From Platycnemis pennipes (Eukaryota; Arthropoda; Insecta; Odonata; Platycnemididae), in assembly GCA_933228895.1 (NCBI GenBank), contig OW121848.1, positions 134,248,615-134,312,614 of the forward strand: 64,000 bases of DNA. The letters run 5' to 3'. The notes below the pieces were generated by a model. That model made no database searches, had not been told where the DNA came from, and saw only the letters and a program-made list of their open reading frames with translations. The position numbers and the translations under genes are program-made. Below are positions 21,066 through 34,598 of the stretch, piece by piece (positions within the stretch are counted from its first letter, which is position 1; the number at the start of each line of letters is the position of its first letter).

Positions 21066-23615
21066 CTTGAAGCCACCGAGCTTGCTGTGAGGTAGGTACG
21101 TACATAATTTGGAAGAGACGAAGGAGCAACGAGAGTAGAGGGGAAATTGTGACGGGAAAGAAGGAGATGGAGAGAGGGGGGAGGAGGAGAGAGAGAGAGT
21201 CCACTAACGGACGAGCAGTGAATAGCTTAAGGGGGGATTGGCCGAGTGGAGATCGGAGCTAGTTAAATCCCGGGCATAATAAATCATGGCAAAGGCAATC
21301 AACTCTGATAAGCATAAATCCCCTCATTCCGCCGATAAGGATAATGCGACTTTATTAAAGAGATTGGTAACCTTGCCGGCGGCATTATTAGATTCCGATA
21401 TCTCGCTACTCGGTTGGGGAAGACATAAATCCATCCAAAAGGGTTTATGCTATACATATAACAAATTTTAGGTTGATTCACGCCTTGAGAAAATCTCCGG
21501 CGAGGGGGTGTACCTACTGATCACGTCAATCATCGGGACAGAAATAAGATCCCCGTATCCCTCAATCCCGTAGTTAGCTGTTTTTTTATTTACTGAGGAC
21601 ATATATATTTATCTTCGTACTTGCCAACTTCTTAAATAGTTAAGTCTTTTCATAACTCACACCCACCGCTAAAAACAGCAATGAATATCTATATAAAAAT
21701 GCTGCATCAAATTTTGGAAACCGATTACCTAAATATGCTACGCATAAACACAGTAAAGTGTTACTTCCGTGATTTTCCTCCGCTAATCCCATTTACCAAC
21801 AAATGCTGCGCTGATTAGTTAACTAAGAAAGCCTAAAGAGCAGTATCTAGTTACGAAAATCTGCTTACCCTTCATTGTATTTCTCTAAAAGGTTATAAAT
21901 AAACTCAACGAGGCGAGCTTCTGAAATCAGATTAAAAATATTATCTAACGGCATATTTGAATACAATGAAAGCATCAGGTGTTTTCAGCAAAAAATATTC
22001 AATTTACATTTGCATTTTCGTATTTTTCAGCCATATTCCACCAATAATAGTACGTATTCCATTCCAAATGTATGACAATACCTTAACAGGGAAAACGCGG
22101 TGAAGTATCTTCTTGAGAAATTAATTCTGAAATAACGACTCGTCAATGCGTTCAACTACGAGAGTCAATTAATTGAACACAACTACATCCAGCATCGGAT
22201 TTCTTCACCGATATCAACCACTGTTTGTTGCTGTCTGCATTCGAAGAAACCATTGTTGATGTGGACGAACTCAGATGGAAACCCACGACGACGGTGAACT
22301 TGGGAGCGGACCTCAAGGGGCTATAAATATGCCAAATGAGAGGGATTTGAAAGTGTACTGCTTTCAGAAGGGTGAGGGAAAGGTGTCGTTCTTGTTTGCG
22401 GAAGGAGGGAGGGGCCGAATAGCTCTCAAAAAACAAGGTGAGGCTGCTTTTGGACGCGATGCTGCAGCCATAAACGCCAGAAATCGACGGTTGCGCGAAA
22501 GACAAACAAGAGATAAGTGAAAGAGTAATAATGATAAGTAGTAGTGGCCGATTTCAGATTCCGTGTCCCACACGAAAACACGTGTATTTCTCAAGGGTAA
22601 GGCGAGATAAGGACGAGGCGGGGATTAGAAAGGCGACTGGATGGTTGCTGGTCTAAGAAAAAGATCTAAGGTGGTCGAAGGACGTCAAAGGTTTGAGTTT
22701 TGTTCGAATTTTTAGGAGATTGAACGACTGAGTTCACCATCTAATCATTGGGCTTTAACTCCACAACAAACACAATACTTATGATAGGACAGGATAGTTT
22801 CGATTTTCTGGGAAAACATCAATATTTCTCTGCATAACAACACCTGGTTTCAGAGAAACCGTATGTAGCACTTATCAATACATATAAAACAGAGTCATTT
22901 ATTGGCTGTGAAAAATAACGTTCATATTACGAAAACATATCACCATGAATTTTATTTTTCTCGAGAAGCCAGGAAATACATGCGGAAAACTCCAACGCAG
23001 AGAGAACGCTATGACGATAAAAAAATAAAATTTTTGGGCAAAAATAAAAGTACCTATTCGATTTGCATTGTATTCAGAAGGATTCGCTCATCCCTTCATT
23101 ACAACTCAGAAATGGATGCAATCGGTGAAGTGTGCAATATCAATAACACCTAATTTCCTTGCAAATGAAAAAATAATTGCAAATTTCAATATCTCATTAC
23201 AGATACTTCTGAAAATACTGAAATAAATTTTTAATCAACTCGGACACACATTTCCACACAGGAAGGCAAATAACTTACAACTTACTAAGCTAATTTGAGT
23301 CTTCATAAGACTTAATATTTCTCAAAGCAAAATATCATTTTATAGCTTCTGAGTAGGTGACTAGACTAACTCTTCTGAGGAAAAGGACAACGCAGATTTT
23401 AGTTTCAGACAGGTAAACACTCGGCCCATGGCGAAAAACAAATTTTGTTCACTTGATGAACGAGTACAAAGCTAAACTTTTATTTTCATTCAGAATAAAT
23501 GTTGAATGGTTTGAAAAACCTACAAAGAGTAGGATATAAATAAACAAAGAGTATGCTAAAACATACTTATTATGAGAACACAGTTTACAGCCTTCTTAGT
23601 ACACAGTCACTTGCA
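21066..23615. other. No gene recognised
   Basis: This is mixed AT-rich sequence. A frame at 22275-22520 is open and has a CTATAAATATG sequence nearby, but nothing in its translation matches a family I know, so it is not called. The stretch 21100-21200 is G/A-rich low complexity. Confidence 0.4.
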
Positions 23616-23621
23616 CTCGCT

Positions 23622-23802
23622 GCTAGAACAACTTATTAGGCGTTCCCCGGGTAAAAGCAAAGTTAAAATTTGCACAAAATATTTGTATTTCATTTTTACT
23701 TCCAGATTCGCCTATATTACTCCATAAAATGTCCCTCCTGAATTGCTAGAATAACTTATCAGGGGTTCCCCGGGTAAAAGTGAAGTTAAAATTTTCACAA
23801 AG
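23622..23802 (+). repeat. Two-copy direct duplication, 122-bp spacing
   Basis: About 60 bases (GCTAGAACAACTTATTAGG, then GTTCCCCGGGTAAAAG) at 23622-23680 are repeated with changes at 23744-23802. It is a local partial duplication or two copies of a small dispersed repeat. Confidence 0.6.
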
Positions 23803-26800
23803 CTTCTTCAAATTTCTTACCAAACTTCATCCCATCTAAGAGGCCTGTCTCTTCAATTTTAGTACTGTACATAAGGCTTAGTACATTACGATAATTATCT
23901 GACCCATCCACCTATTGCTATTCTCCTCAATTCCCTCAGCAGAATTCCATCTTTCACTGACAAGCCCTAAAAATTTCTAAGGAATACTTCGTTTACTATT
24001 TTTCTATCCATTACATTTCCCCTACTCTTTCACGCCCACTCTGCTACCACTGCCTGTCTAATTTCATCCTTTCTCCCACGCACTTGTCTTTCGAAAATAT
24101 AAAATCTAACGCTTTGTTTCACACTCCCAACTTGTCTTTTCTCCTAATTATTTCGAAACGTCCACATCATAATTTCTCTACAACGGGTAAACGCTTCCTC
24201 CACTTCCGCAGTATTCCTCTAAATTTCGATAAAACTGCCCCTAATCTCCTTAAAGATAGATATTACAAAAGTGTCAAAGTCCTTTTGCCAATGAAATTGA
24301 CGCTCAGCCAGATTTCATTGCAAACCTTGTGTTATTAGTTGAAAGTGTGAGGAGGTACTTAAGTTTTTATGTAGAAATGAAAAGATAAAACGGAGGAAGA
24401 TGTAATGAAAAGTGACAAAGTCAAAGAAAAAATAGTGAAGTGATGCCTGAAGTATTTCCTCGTTCGAGGAACAAAAAAGATAAGTGACATGCATGCTCGT
24501 CAACAAGACTTGAATCAATCTCAGTGATAAAATATCTCAATGCAATCCAGAAACTAGCGAAGATTACGATAGAAATCGAGTACTTTGAGGAAGTCTGCGA
24601 TGAACTAAAAATATTCTGGAGGCAAAAAGGAAAAGAGAATGTTTGTTTAACGATGTCTCTTATTTATATATTGCATATAATTTAATGCAATTAATTTGCG
24701 TAATAGATGACTTCAATTTAGCTTACTGAACACCGATGGTGGATCTAAATATTGAAAATGAAAACGGTTCTAAACACTACTTCAATTTTAAGTCATCTGC
24801 ATATAAATCTATGAGAAAACAATCTGGCACAAAAAGAAAAAAATAACTCAACAGCAGGTGAACTCGATTGCTTCTTTCGGGGAGTGAGTAATTTTTTCCT
24901 TGGATTTTGAGGAGATTTTATTGGGCGCAGACCACGGTGAATGCTACTGGGACAGTTTCCCAAATAGTTTGTTTGCGTTATCAACCATGGATTAGCCCTA
25001 CTTTAATATATTACGCAATAATATAGCCTTAATGAGGAAAAAGAAATCAATTCAAATATTGGTTGATAAACATCAAAATAGCCTCCAGACAACGAAATGA
25101 AAAGACTAAAATTTCGAGTGCAACCTTGTTAAAATAAGTCACTTATCTACAGTACGGCGATTAACATATTAGAGTCCAACGTTAAGTGATGCATGGCCAT
25201 ACCCAAGAGACTACCTGAGCGAGTTATCTCTTTAGATACTCGCTAATAAAAACCATATTTTACTTTTGCAACGTTGTCCATGCCTATCATCCATTCCTTT
25301 TTCGTATTCAGCTTCGTTTCAGGCACTCTGATATGGCAAAACTATATTTAAAAACCATGAAACAGTACAGGAAATAAATACGTATACATTCTATGAATTT
25401 ATATTTAATTCTATGCCAACAACTTTCAGCATGGCCTGTAATAATGAAAAGGATATTATGAAAAACCTCTCAAAAATCGTATAAATAACTCTATTAAGAT
25501 CTACACAGCAACACAAAACGTTGACATCGGATTTCAAGGTGCTCTAAAACTGCCATAGACATCGGTGGGATTAAATTATGTCGCAAGACCTTCGGCAAGG
25601 AAAACTCGACCACATTAAATCCCAAGACTTAAGAGCGGCAACTCTCTTTGAAGATCAACGTGATAGAATTTACTCCCAGTCAATCAGGAGAGATCAGATG
25701 AGAGTGACATGATCTGAGATATAAATCAACTATAATCACCTGGATTTCCGAAACTCGTATGATTGCGAGGGGAAGGCAGATGAAATTCTTCTCCCATTCT
25801 TAAGAGCAGGTACTAAAGAAGAGGGCAAGGAGACTTTCGGCATTCTCACTCCATACCGTCATCAGTTCGTTGCCCCCCAGGCACCATGGGGAGGTTGAAA
25901 CTCTCTTAAGTTAACATAACCGTTCCTTTCCTCACTGCAGTGGATTTTTGAGTGAATTTGAAAGCAAACTGATATTACTGTCTGATAATTGAGTCAGGAA
26001 AATTATCCTGCGAAGTTTCCCATGAATCAAGCGATCAGGCTATCAAACTGCAAGGTAAGCAACGCAACATAAGCACCACCTGGAGCCAAAATATTTTTTA
26101 ACTAACATCAAACGTAATACATTAATGTATACCACTTTATGCACATGAAACTATCACATATATCTTCATATACACCTCAAGAGCGGTTATACACAACATC
26201 AAGAGCGAGAAGGGAGCAGCGCAGCAATCTCTTTACTGTGAATTGAAAGATTAACACGAAGGTTATAGGCGTGGCGGCTAGAGATAAGATTAAGTATGAA
26301 CCGGAATCTAACATAAGACGAAAGGCCACACAAGACAACATAATTGTGAGGTTTGCTAAAAGCAGTGAAAAGAAAACAATTCGCAAATGAAAGTCTAGAA
26401 ACCAATCTATTGGCAGTGTTAAATATATTTTCAATCCAAAATGTTGAGGCATTATTTTTTCCAATGCATTGTTTAAAAGTACTTATGGTCAAAGTTATGA
26501 TTCTCCAAAAGTTCACGTGTTCAAAAATAAATATTAGAGAATCCCTCACGGAATGAAATACCATTGAATCGTTTAATAGAGAATCCGGGAAACTATTTGG
26601 AAAACTACCGTCATAAAACAAGCCCATGCTCGTGTTCCTTCCTAGCGCAGGGAGTGGTAATCATTGATTCCCACATCTAATATCGTGTCTTTTTATTTTT
26701 TTTTATCCTATAGATTAAGTTCAGCGCTTAAAAAACGAGGAAAGGCATGTACAAATTTAAACATATTGTCCAACACTATCGGCCTGTCTTTTCCGGATGG

Positions 26801-28090
26801 AGTTGTGAAACAAGCTATGATTTCATCGCTTCAGATACGGAGTTATCTACCAAGAGCTTTAAGTACTTATTTACTGATGATAGATAATTAAGAAACAAGT
26901 CGTTTGCTGGCCTGAGATTTATAACACATAACTTGCTTCGTCACTCACTCGTGATTTGAAAGGACATCTTTGAAGATAACGAGGAAAGGAAAAAGTTCAT
27001 CAAAACCTAAAGCTCCATTGAAGCATATATCCTGTCCGGCTCATTTAGGGGTGGGAAATTAATATTACCTACATGTAAATGATCATATATTGAGTTATTA
27101 AGCATCCATGCGTAAATGACCACTCTTTTTTATCAGTGGAGCCGAAAAAAACAACTTGAAATAACAACAGATGGATTATGTTTAGTATCCAACGAACAAG
27201 AATCATCTGCGCGAGGCGCATTCGTAAACGACTTCTTAATGCAATGTCCGTCTACCAAAAGAGTGAAATAGGTAAGTTGAGGGTGAGTAGCAGAATATTA
27301 TGTACGTAGCAGGAATCAGGTCGCTTTGCCTACGATACGGTAAAAATCAGATCACTACAAATTGTACGTCAGAGAAGTCTTATTGTTAGATAATTTTAGG
27401 TTCCGTTTTCGAATAGAAAAATTGAATGTTTTCTACTAGTTGAGTGCATGCAATAGAAAAAAGTTAAGAGCCTCTGGAAATTATAGGCATTAATTTTCAA
27501 TGATTGCAGCAAAATAATGTTAGCTATAATCGATTATGATAGCAAAATAAGAGAGGCCCATGACATGAATGCTCTTGCATTTTCTTCCGCAGAGTCAAAT
27601 CACTTTTGGCAAATAGAAGTCAATAGTCTCAGCCCATGTGAAGGATGGTAGCTCGAAGACGTTAAAAATTGGGGGAATTACTATATATGACATAAAATAA
27701 ACTGGTCGAAAAATTAGATGAAGGGGACTGAGAAAGTGCGTTTTGACAGAACAGTTAAAGACTAACGGAATGCTGGAAGATGTTGGATAAAATGGGATAA
27801 GTAGGAAAGAAGAATTTTAAGATAGCATGAAGGTAATAGCGTCTCTTCTTTCTGATTATGCCTTTATGAATATTATTAATTAAGAAAATAAGTTAAAATA
27901 ATTTTAATAAATTAACTTACTATTAAATAATTCATATCGTAGTATATGAATATTTAAATAAGAAATGCAGCAAACATCAAATGATTAGGAAAAGACTTTA
28001 GAGACGACCAAAATATTTAAGAATAAGCAAGAGAGGTATATCCGAAAACCTACTACTTTAGTAAAGTATTATTTTCAATTTCTTCCAATT
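23803..28090. other. No gene recognised (4.3 kb)
   Basis: This is AT-rich, unique-looking sequence. Bases 23990-24250 are C/T-rich and may hold a decayed antisense retroelement, but I could not read protein motifs with confidence. Opposed open frames at 26177-26627 are coincidental overlap without a recognisable domain. Confidence 0.4.
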
Positions 28091-28094
28091 TCTC

Positions 28095-28310
28095 GCATCC
28101 TGCCCGCTCATTTCATCTCCTCTTCTCTTAACGTTCCCATTACAAAAATTGTATTTCCACCACCTTTTTGGTCTTATGCTTCCCACCTTCAGGTCAAGCT
28201 CCCTTCTTAAGATAATGCTCATCATCCACACCAATGCAACCGCCTTTCCTCTACCTTCTTCGAAGTCTCACAGCCACCAGACATCTCACGAATACTATGG
28301 TTCGTTATTC
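28095..28310 (-). mobile_element. Non-LTR retrotransposon C-terminal relic
   Basis: Minus-strand reading gives NHSIREMSGGC then KKVEERRLHWCG, and after a shift a LRRELDL...RPKRWW stretch. This order matches the segment after reverse transcriptase in LINEs whose consensus runs N-x-x-I-R...ERRLRW-x-GH...GRPKKRW. A possible upstream piece (RQFEAFNVRCG near 28660) suggests the relic extends to about 28700. It is heavily decayed. Confidence 0.5.
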
Positions 28311-30545
28311 TGCTCCTACTAGTCTTTCTCTACCCCCGTCTCAGCATTCACATCTCCACTACATCGAGCCTCGTCCCCTGTACTTTTCTCGTCGGCCAGG
28401 CCTAGATATATCATAGATCGTGTCACAACATATGTTTTCGTTACTCTGTCCTTCTGACGTCTCACACTTTTTCCCAGTTCATTCGTTTCGCTTGAATTCT
28501 AATGATTGACTACCTATACATCCTTCACCTTCGAAGACATGTTTCCCAAGGTATTTAAGGCAAATTCTCACTTCAACTTCAGTATCGGGAACAATAGTTA
28601 ATGAAAGTGAAGAAGTAAAATATTATTATTGTCATCCCCACACCTCACATTAAAAGCTTCAAATTGTCGATGCAACCATTCTCTCTCTTGATGCATATCT
28701 TTTTCATATTGTAGTAAGAATAACACGTTATTCTATACTTGACATCGTAAAATATTCTTTCCTTGGTCTGTTTCTCGTGTTCTTCCCCATGACCTTGCCG
28801 TGTTATGACATAGCCATTTCTCATATAGCGACCTAAGTATTTGATTGCCTTTTTCTATTACTTTCAGTATTTCTCTTTTTTCATTCACTTCCAGAGGTAT
28901 CATTAACAATAAGTGAACATTTCTTAAAGTCCAACTGGGTATGGTCATTTTCCTCCAAAGCCACATGTCTGCAATCTTAACGCGGGTAATGTATTTTTTC
29001 CTTGGACCAACCTGAAAACCTTGTATCATAAAATCTTATAACATATCTGATTTATTCGTCAATGCTTCACAATAAACATCTCCACTAAACGTCGGCTGAT
29101 TTTTCATTACAGGAAAAAAAAACAAATGATCAGGAGAGAGAAAGAGGTGAGGGGCACCTACTTTTTTTCCTCTGTTTTTTTTCCGATAGGGGAGAAACGG
29201 AAGACCAAATCAAAACTCGCAGTGGCATTCAAGGTGGACCCTATTACGACGTATGCTTCGTGGAATCCTAAACTCTGAATGAATGAAGAGAGAAATAGCC
29301 CGCGGTTGTATAGACGGGATTTCCCATCATTCAGTCCTTTTCTCTTTTTAATCTGGCGCATTGAGTGACCGATGGCGTTCTCCTGGTGATCCATCACAGG
29401 CATTCGTCACACAGATTGACGTTCCCCGCAGAGGAGTGAGGATGGACGAAGAATCGGGCAAATCAAACAAGCGAGGAACGGATTGCGATATCAAACAACC
29501 AGTGCGGATAGAAAGAGATTCCTCGGTTCTCGGCATAACGGCGTAACATAAAAAAAAGACTTTACGTGTATCGGCTTGAAAAAAACCTAACATGCACCGC
29601 ACTTGGAGTGATGAATCCATGATGGTGGAATGCATTACTTATTTTTTTTTGTAAAAGGATGGAATTTTTATTCAATAATTTCCTTTAAAAGTTAAAAGCG
29701 CATATACCTATTATAGATTGATGGACCGTGATTTAAAAAGAAAGCTACTTTATATTGATACTCATGAAAATAGCCTTTTGGAACAGAAACCCTATGTATT
29801 GTAGCAGTATTAGAATTAGCCAGACAAACTAAAGGTCCCTAGTTTGATTCAAGGTTTAGGAAACCTGTTTTCTTTAGCAAGTTTCAGATAACCCGATAAC
29901 CCGTTTACCCCTAAGAGCTGCAGAGATATTTATGTAGCGCTTAAGGCGTTGAAAAATATCACAATCAAGAATGGTACACTTGGATGTCAAAATTTCACAA
30001 GTGGGTGTTCAAATAAGCTTAAAGTATGCGTTATCTCTTGTAATCAACTCGCTAAGGATAATTTCAAGATTTAAATAACGTAAAGAACAGATTGGTGGGA
30101 AACCTAGATATGACCTTGCAAGCGTATAGCTAGTGTGCTTTAATTAAACGACAGAGGGTATAGCGTTGTATTAGCATGATAGAGTTAGGAAAAAAATTAA
30201 CATTTCGCATAGGGCAGTGAGTGCTTAAAAGAGGGAAAAATAAATAGTATTTTCCCTGGGAAAAATAAATAGTAAGTTTAAAAGTATCGAGGGGTTTCAA
30301 AAGCCAAGAATTGTCAGTATGTCAACATCCATAATAATAATATGTCCTTACATAATCTTAATAATAATCTAATATTAGTCAATAATTTTTTTAAAAAGGT
30401 ATTATAATAAACCTTCGTGGGTGGATGTGATGAAAGCGGTCAAGTAAAGATAGTGGTGGTGAAAGTATCCTTATTTAAGGGTAATGAAACTAAAAATAGC
30501 AATCACAATATAAAGGCATTCAGAATAAATCCAGGTTAACAAAAC
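28311..30545. other. No gene recognised
   Basis: No domain was recognised. A tRNA B-box-like CTAGTTTGATTCAAGG at 29838-29853 may mark a diverged SINE. A 98-codon minus-strand frame at 28733-29029 has no recognised family. Confidence 0.4.
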
Positions 30546-30849
30546 ACAGGAATTTGCAGTACTGAAGACGGTAAATTCTGGAAAAGAACGTCGAGCGAAA
30601 ACCCAACTGGCCTTCTGAAGATAACACAGAGAACGGGAAAGTAAACATGCAAAGCATCGCAATCATTGGACCGGACCCTCCCAGGATCAGAAATACTGGA
30701 AATCAGTAAAATGAGAGGGGGGAATATTCAGAGGAAGGAAAACAAAACGAGGTTGCTGGAGATTGAAATGGGGTTATACATGAATGGGCACAATACGCGT
30801 CTCCGGCATGGATTACCGTCTCTTTTTATTTGGACGAACAGCTTTTTGT

Positions 30850-31190
30850 AGACGATCATAATCTGGGGCGGCTGTGAGGGGGTTCGGTGGGGAGGCTCTA
30901 AATCGGTGGGAGGATGGGGGGGGGGGGAGAGGGAGGGGGTGGACGAACATCACGTGACGAGCAGGGATTTAAAATGTCGAACGATTTATGATTTATTGGG
31001 CGCGGTGTGGGGCGAGGACTGATAGCGGCGTCTGCGGTCTAAATCCCTCCGCCGATTGCCGATATGTGAGAGGGTCTTCGGGATAAGAAAGCGGAGGGGC
31101 GTGGGAGTGGGGGAAGGGGAGGCCAACGGAGGAGGAGTGGGAGGGAACTGAGGGCCATGAGGGCCCAGCGGTCGACGGATGAATCAATCT
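30850..31190. other. G-rich islet
   Basis: This is a G-rich plus strand with a poly-G tract near 30918 and G-clusters (possible quadruplex). The antisense Pro/Ser-rich open frame is compositional. Confidence 0.45.
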
Positions 31191-31538
31191 TCCTCCCGTA
31201 CTCCTTCACGAAAATAAACCCATTGCCCTATTCTACACCCATTTCATTCATTGCCCATTGAATATTCACTACTGTATGATCGATGCCCATTTAGTAGGCA
31301 TGCATGTACGGAGTAACATACAAAACACCATGCAGTGTGGCAGGGGATGAACAAACATAACATAACCAAACATACCATTGGGAGTATAAAGATATGCTAA
31401 TTCGTGCAGAAAAAATAAATCCAAAGAGATACCTGATGCAAATTTTTTGAAATCACAAATGTATGTAATTTCAACAGTGGATTATGCAAATTTTGCATAT
31501 AATAACTCGCCATTCACCGCAACAGGGACAGACGAGAT

Positions 31539-31705
31539 TTATTTTATTTATTTTTTTATTTATTTTTCCACTACCGACGAAAACAGCTCATGTGGCCTTT
31601 ACATCGGGGTATTTAACATGTAACAATGGACGAGCACACAGAACCATGTCCTGAGTGGTGAAAAAACCCACTCAGGCGGGACTCGAAGCGTTCGATTGAC
31701 GAGCC
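31539..31705 (-). mobile_element. SINE-like retroelement with AAATA tail
   Basis: On the minus strand a B-box-like GCTTCGAGTCCCGCC (near 31680-31690) is followed by a body and ends in an A-rich (AAATA)n tail, seen on the plus strand as the TTTATTT repeat at 31539-31567. The order promoter, body, A-rich tail fits a Pol III retroelement. No clear A box was found. Confidence 0.45.
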
Positions 31706-33268
31706 GAGATGAAATCAGATGTGTTGATTTTCACTACCTTACATGCACCTGTGTATTTAAGGTGGTCACATCAGCATGAAACAGTTCGGGCCTGAAAATG
31801 CTAGCTGCAGCTTTAAAATAACGGTTAACCCCATAACAGACGAAGTAATCCCGGAATAAATGGATCTCCAAACCCTTCCGAACAGTGGACGCCTCTGCAC
31901 AAAAGACGGATCCAAAAAATGAATCGTGGGGAAAAAGAGGTTGCATCTGGTATATAACGATAGTTAGCGCAACTCAAACCGTAGAGAACGTTGTGAATGC
32001 ATTTCAGATTAGTGTTTTCTGTTGAAATTAGGCGGTAATTATTTTTTCATCACTCCATCACTTCCTGAACTCCTATGGCGAATGCGGTCAATTAGGAAAA
32101 AAAAAGTAAACGCTGAAAGGTAGAAATTTTTTACTCGAATCAGAATACCAGCTTCAGAATAGCCAGGATTATCACACGGAAAGAAGAAAATAAATTTAGA
32201 GACTGAATGCAAAATAATGAACGCTTAGAGCGGCTCGATTGAATTATTTCGCAAATCGTGTTGATGGATCGGTTTTGATCTGTTTCTTCCTCTTAGAACA
32301 CTGAAGTTACGTGGACTGCACGCATCTTGGAAACTATTCCCACAGCCTAATTTTATCAGCAATGATGGCAATCATTCTAATTTAGTTCAAATTGATCACG
32401 AGAGGATTTGTTGGTCCTATCATTTTTGGGTGTTTATTTAAAGCACTTATCATTCCATGAGGAATTCGGACATGATTAGAGAGGCCGACATGGTCTACCT
32501 TGGATAAAAGAGCTATCAGAAAATTGCCACTTTTGATCATAAGTGATTCAATGATTGATTTTACCTTAATATTTGCCAGTAGATATTAGGTTCCTGTTTT
32601 ATTACCAGATAAGATATTTTTTATGGAAATCAGCCTGGTGATGAAAGGTTTAAAATCAAGGCAAGCGATGGTTGGAACAGGGTTGGTATATGAATGAATT
32701 AAAGCCAGCTTTGAACATAGATTGGGTGATTGTGCTTATAGTTTGTCATTCTATAACATAAAATAAATACTATAGCAAATGACTGAATCCAAATCCAGAA
32801 TGCTAAGCAGCACTAATGAAGGGAATCTCATGGAAATAGAAATAATGACAAGAAATCTATAAACTGCTTACAAATTTTAAAAATATAACGCGAGGTCATA
32901 GTTTGAAACTTGGAATATATAATGGAATGAAATTGACAGTATTTCACAGCATCTCTGATGTCTCGGACCTGTTTAACGCCACTATCTCATTATCAAGGAG
33001 AAGTTCTTTTCCATCAGTAATATCAAAAGGCGAAGACTTGAAAATGACGCGAATGCATTGAAACCAGTAATGTGAAATAATGCATAGTTTATTTCATTTC
33101 ATGACCGGATAACCTATATTACTAAAAATAATGTAGACCAAGACTTTTACAGTATGAAGATTGAAGATTTGAGATTCTACGGGAAGTATCAGAATTGTAG
33201 GGGCGATGATAAAAAAATGATGGGTAAAAATAACCATAGGCGGACTACTAAAGCTTCAGGATAACAAA
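31706..33268. other. No gene recognised
   Basis: This is AT-rich sequence without readable domains or repeats of known type. Confidence 0.4.
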
Positions 33269-34598
33269 CCACATAGCAACGCATGTCTCAAATACGTCTC
33301 ATTGACGACTCTTGAGACATTGACGTCTCGGTACAAGTCAGAGACGTCTCTGAGAGGTACCCGCCAATGCAGTTCTCTCATGCGTAGCTATCCGAAACGT
33401 CTCAGAGACGTCTTTGTTTTCGCATTGATATCGCATAAGATATTCGTACATCGCTTAATTCGACTGTAACTGGAAAAAAGGTAGGAAGAGCCTTTTTTTA
33501 TTCTTTTCTGTTTTTATTCTTTAGTCTTTAATCTAAATCCGAAAAATCCTTAGGTATGTTTCCATAATAAAATAAAGTATTTCATACCCTTGTCAGCTAA
33601 GACAGTGCTGTATAAAGACAGCGATAAAATTAGCGCTGTGATTGAATAACGCATCGGAAGTGAAGGCATTTTTTGGCTTAGGAAAGCATATTGCCAAATT
33701 CTAGCCAGAATGATCAACGGTGTTAGATCCTCTTTACAAATCGTTGAAGACTAACTTCCGTTTAACTGAAATATGATGGATTGTGATAAATGCTTCAAGC
33801 GACTTAGGTACATATAAATCTATTACAACCAATGGGTTAGCACCGCGTACGGAAGCGGTGCTTCCGCTTCGTGTCAGCTTTAATGCAATTATGACTACTT
33901 TCTTATTATTTGAACGCAAAATTTTTCGGAACAACTCGCGGACCTGTTTTCATGTTTAGCAGCACAGTTATAGTCACTCTCATCTCCTTTATTGCACATT
34001 GGTTCTCAGCGACATTATTGAGGAAAATCTTATTTATTTCTCCTGTAGTTGAAATAATATAATTATTGGGTATTTATAAAGAATATGCTTATTTTTCCAC
34101 AAAATGGTTAATGGGTAAATGTTTTTAAGAGCGCAAAATACCCCATGTGAATCTTTTATTGAAGTTAATTATCACAATTAATGCTAGCCAGAAGCTGTAT
34201 AGGTAGAATGGTAGGATATTTAGGAGAAGAGTGTACGTAGTCGAAATTAAGTGACAAAGAATAAAAACCTCAACTCTTAATGAAAACGCTATTTTTTTCT
34301 ATCTTTGTGCTAGGTGTACCCGTGCAAGTTATTGTAAAGTGACATTTTGTATTGGCCAAATTAGTTTGACTGCCATTCCCTCTACAATATTTACGCCAGG
34401 TTATCTCCAAGATGTCTAAAAAGGGAACGTACAGCTCACTAAGTAAGACATTTTGAGATCTCTGAGAGATTTTCGTTTCGAGATGTATCCGAGACGTCTC
34501 TGATACATCTTGGAGTCATTTGGAGATGTCTCTGAGTGGTGACATGAGACATTTGAGACGTCTCTGAGATGTATCTGAGATATACTTGGGCTATGTGG
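33269..34598. mobile_element. Presumed DNA transposon, 1.33 kb, GAGACGTCTC subterminal repeats
   Basis: The two ends are imperfect inverted repeats: CCACATAGCAACGCATGTCT at the left and, in reverse complement, CCACATAGCCCAAGTATATC at the right. Both continue with TCTCARATACRTCTCA-like sequence. Each end carries a cluster (33285-33420 and 34440-34590) of the 10-base palindrome GAGACGTCTC and variants. Clustered subterminal motifs are typical transposase-binding arrays. The interior is AT-rich. A 66-codon minus-strand frame at 33734-33934 (VPKSLEAFITIHHIS) could be a transposase relic but I cannot place it. No clear target-site duplication is visible, so the superfamily is open. Confidence 0.65.

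Noticed and set aside
22275..22520. 81-codon frame with a nearby TATA-like sequence
   Set aside because: The TATA-like sequence lies inside the frame, the translation has no recognised domain, and an opposing open frame overlaps it.
26177..26627. Two overlapping minus-strand frames of 95 and 142 codons
   Set aside because: They are AT-rich with hydrophobic and Phe/Leu-rich translations typical of random AT-rich DNA. No signal or transmembrane architecture consistent with a known family is present.
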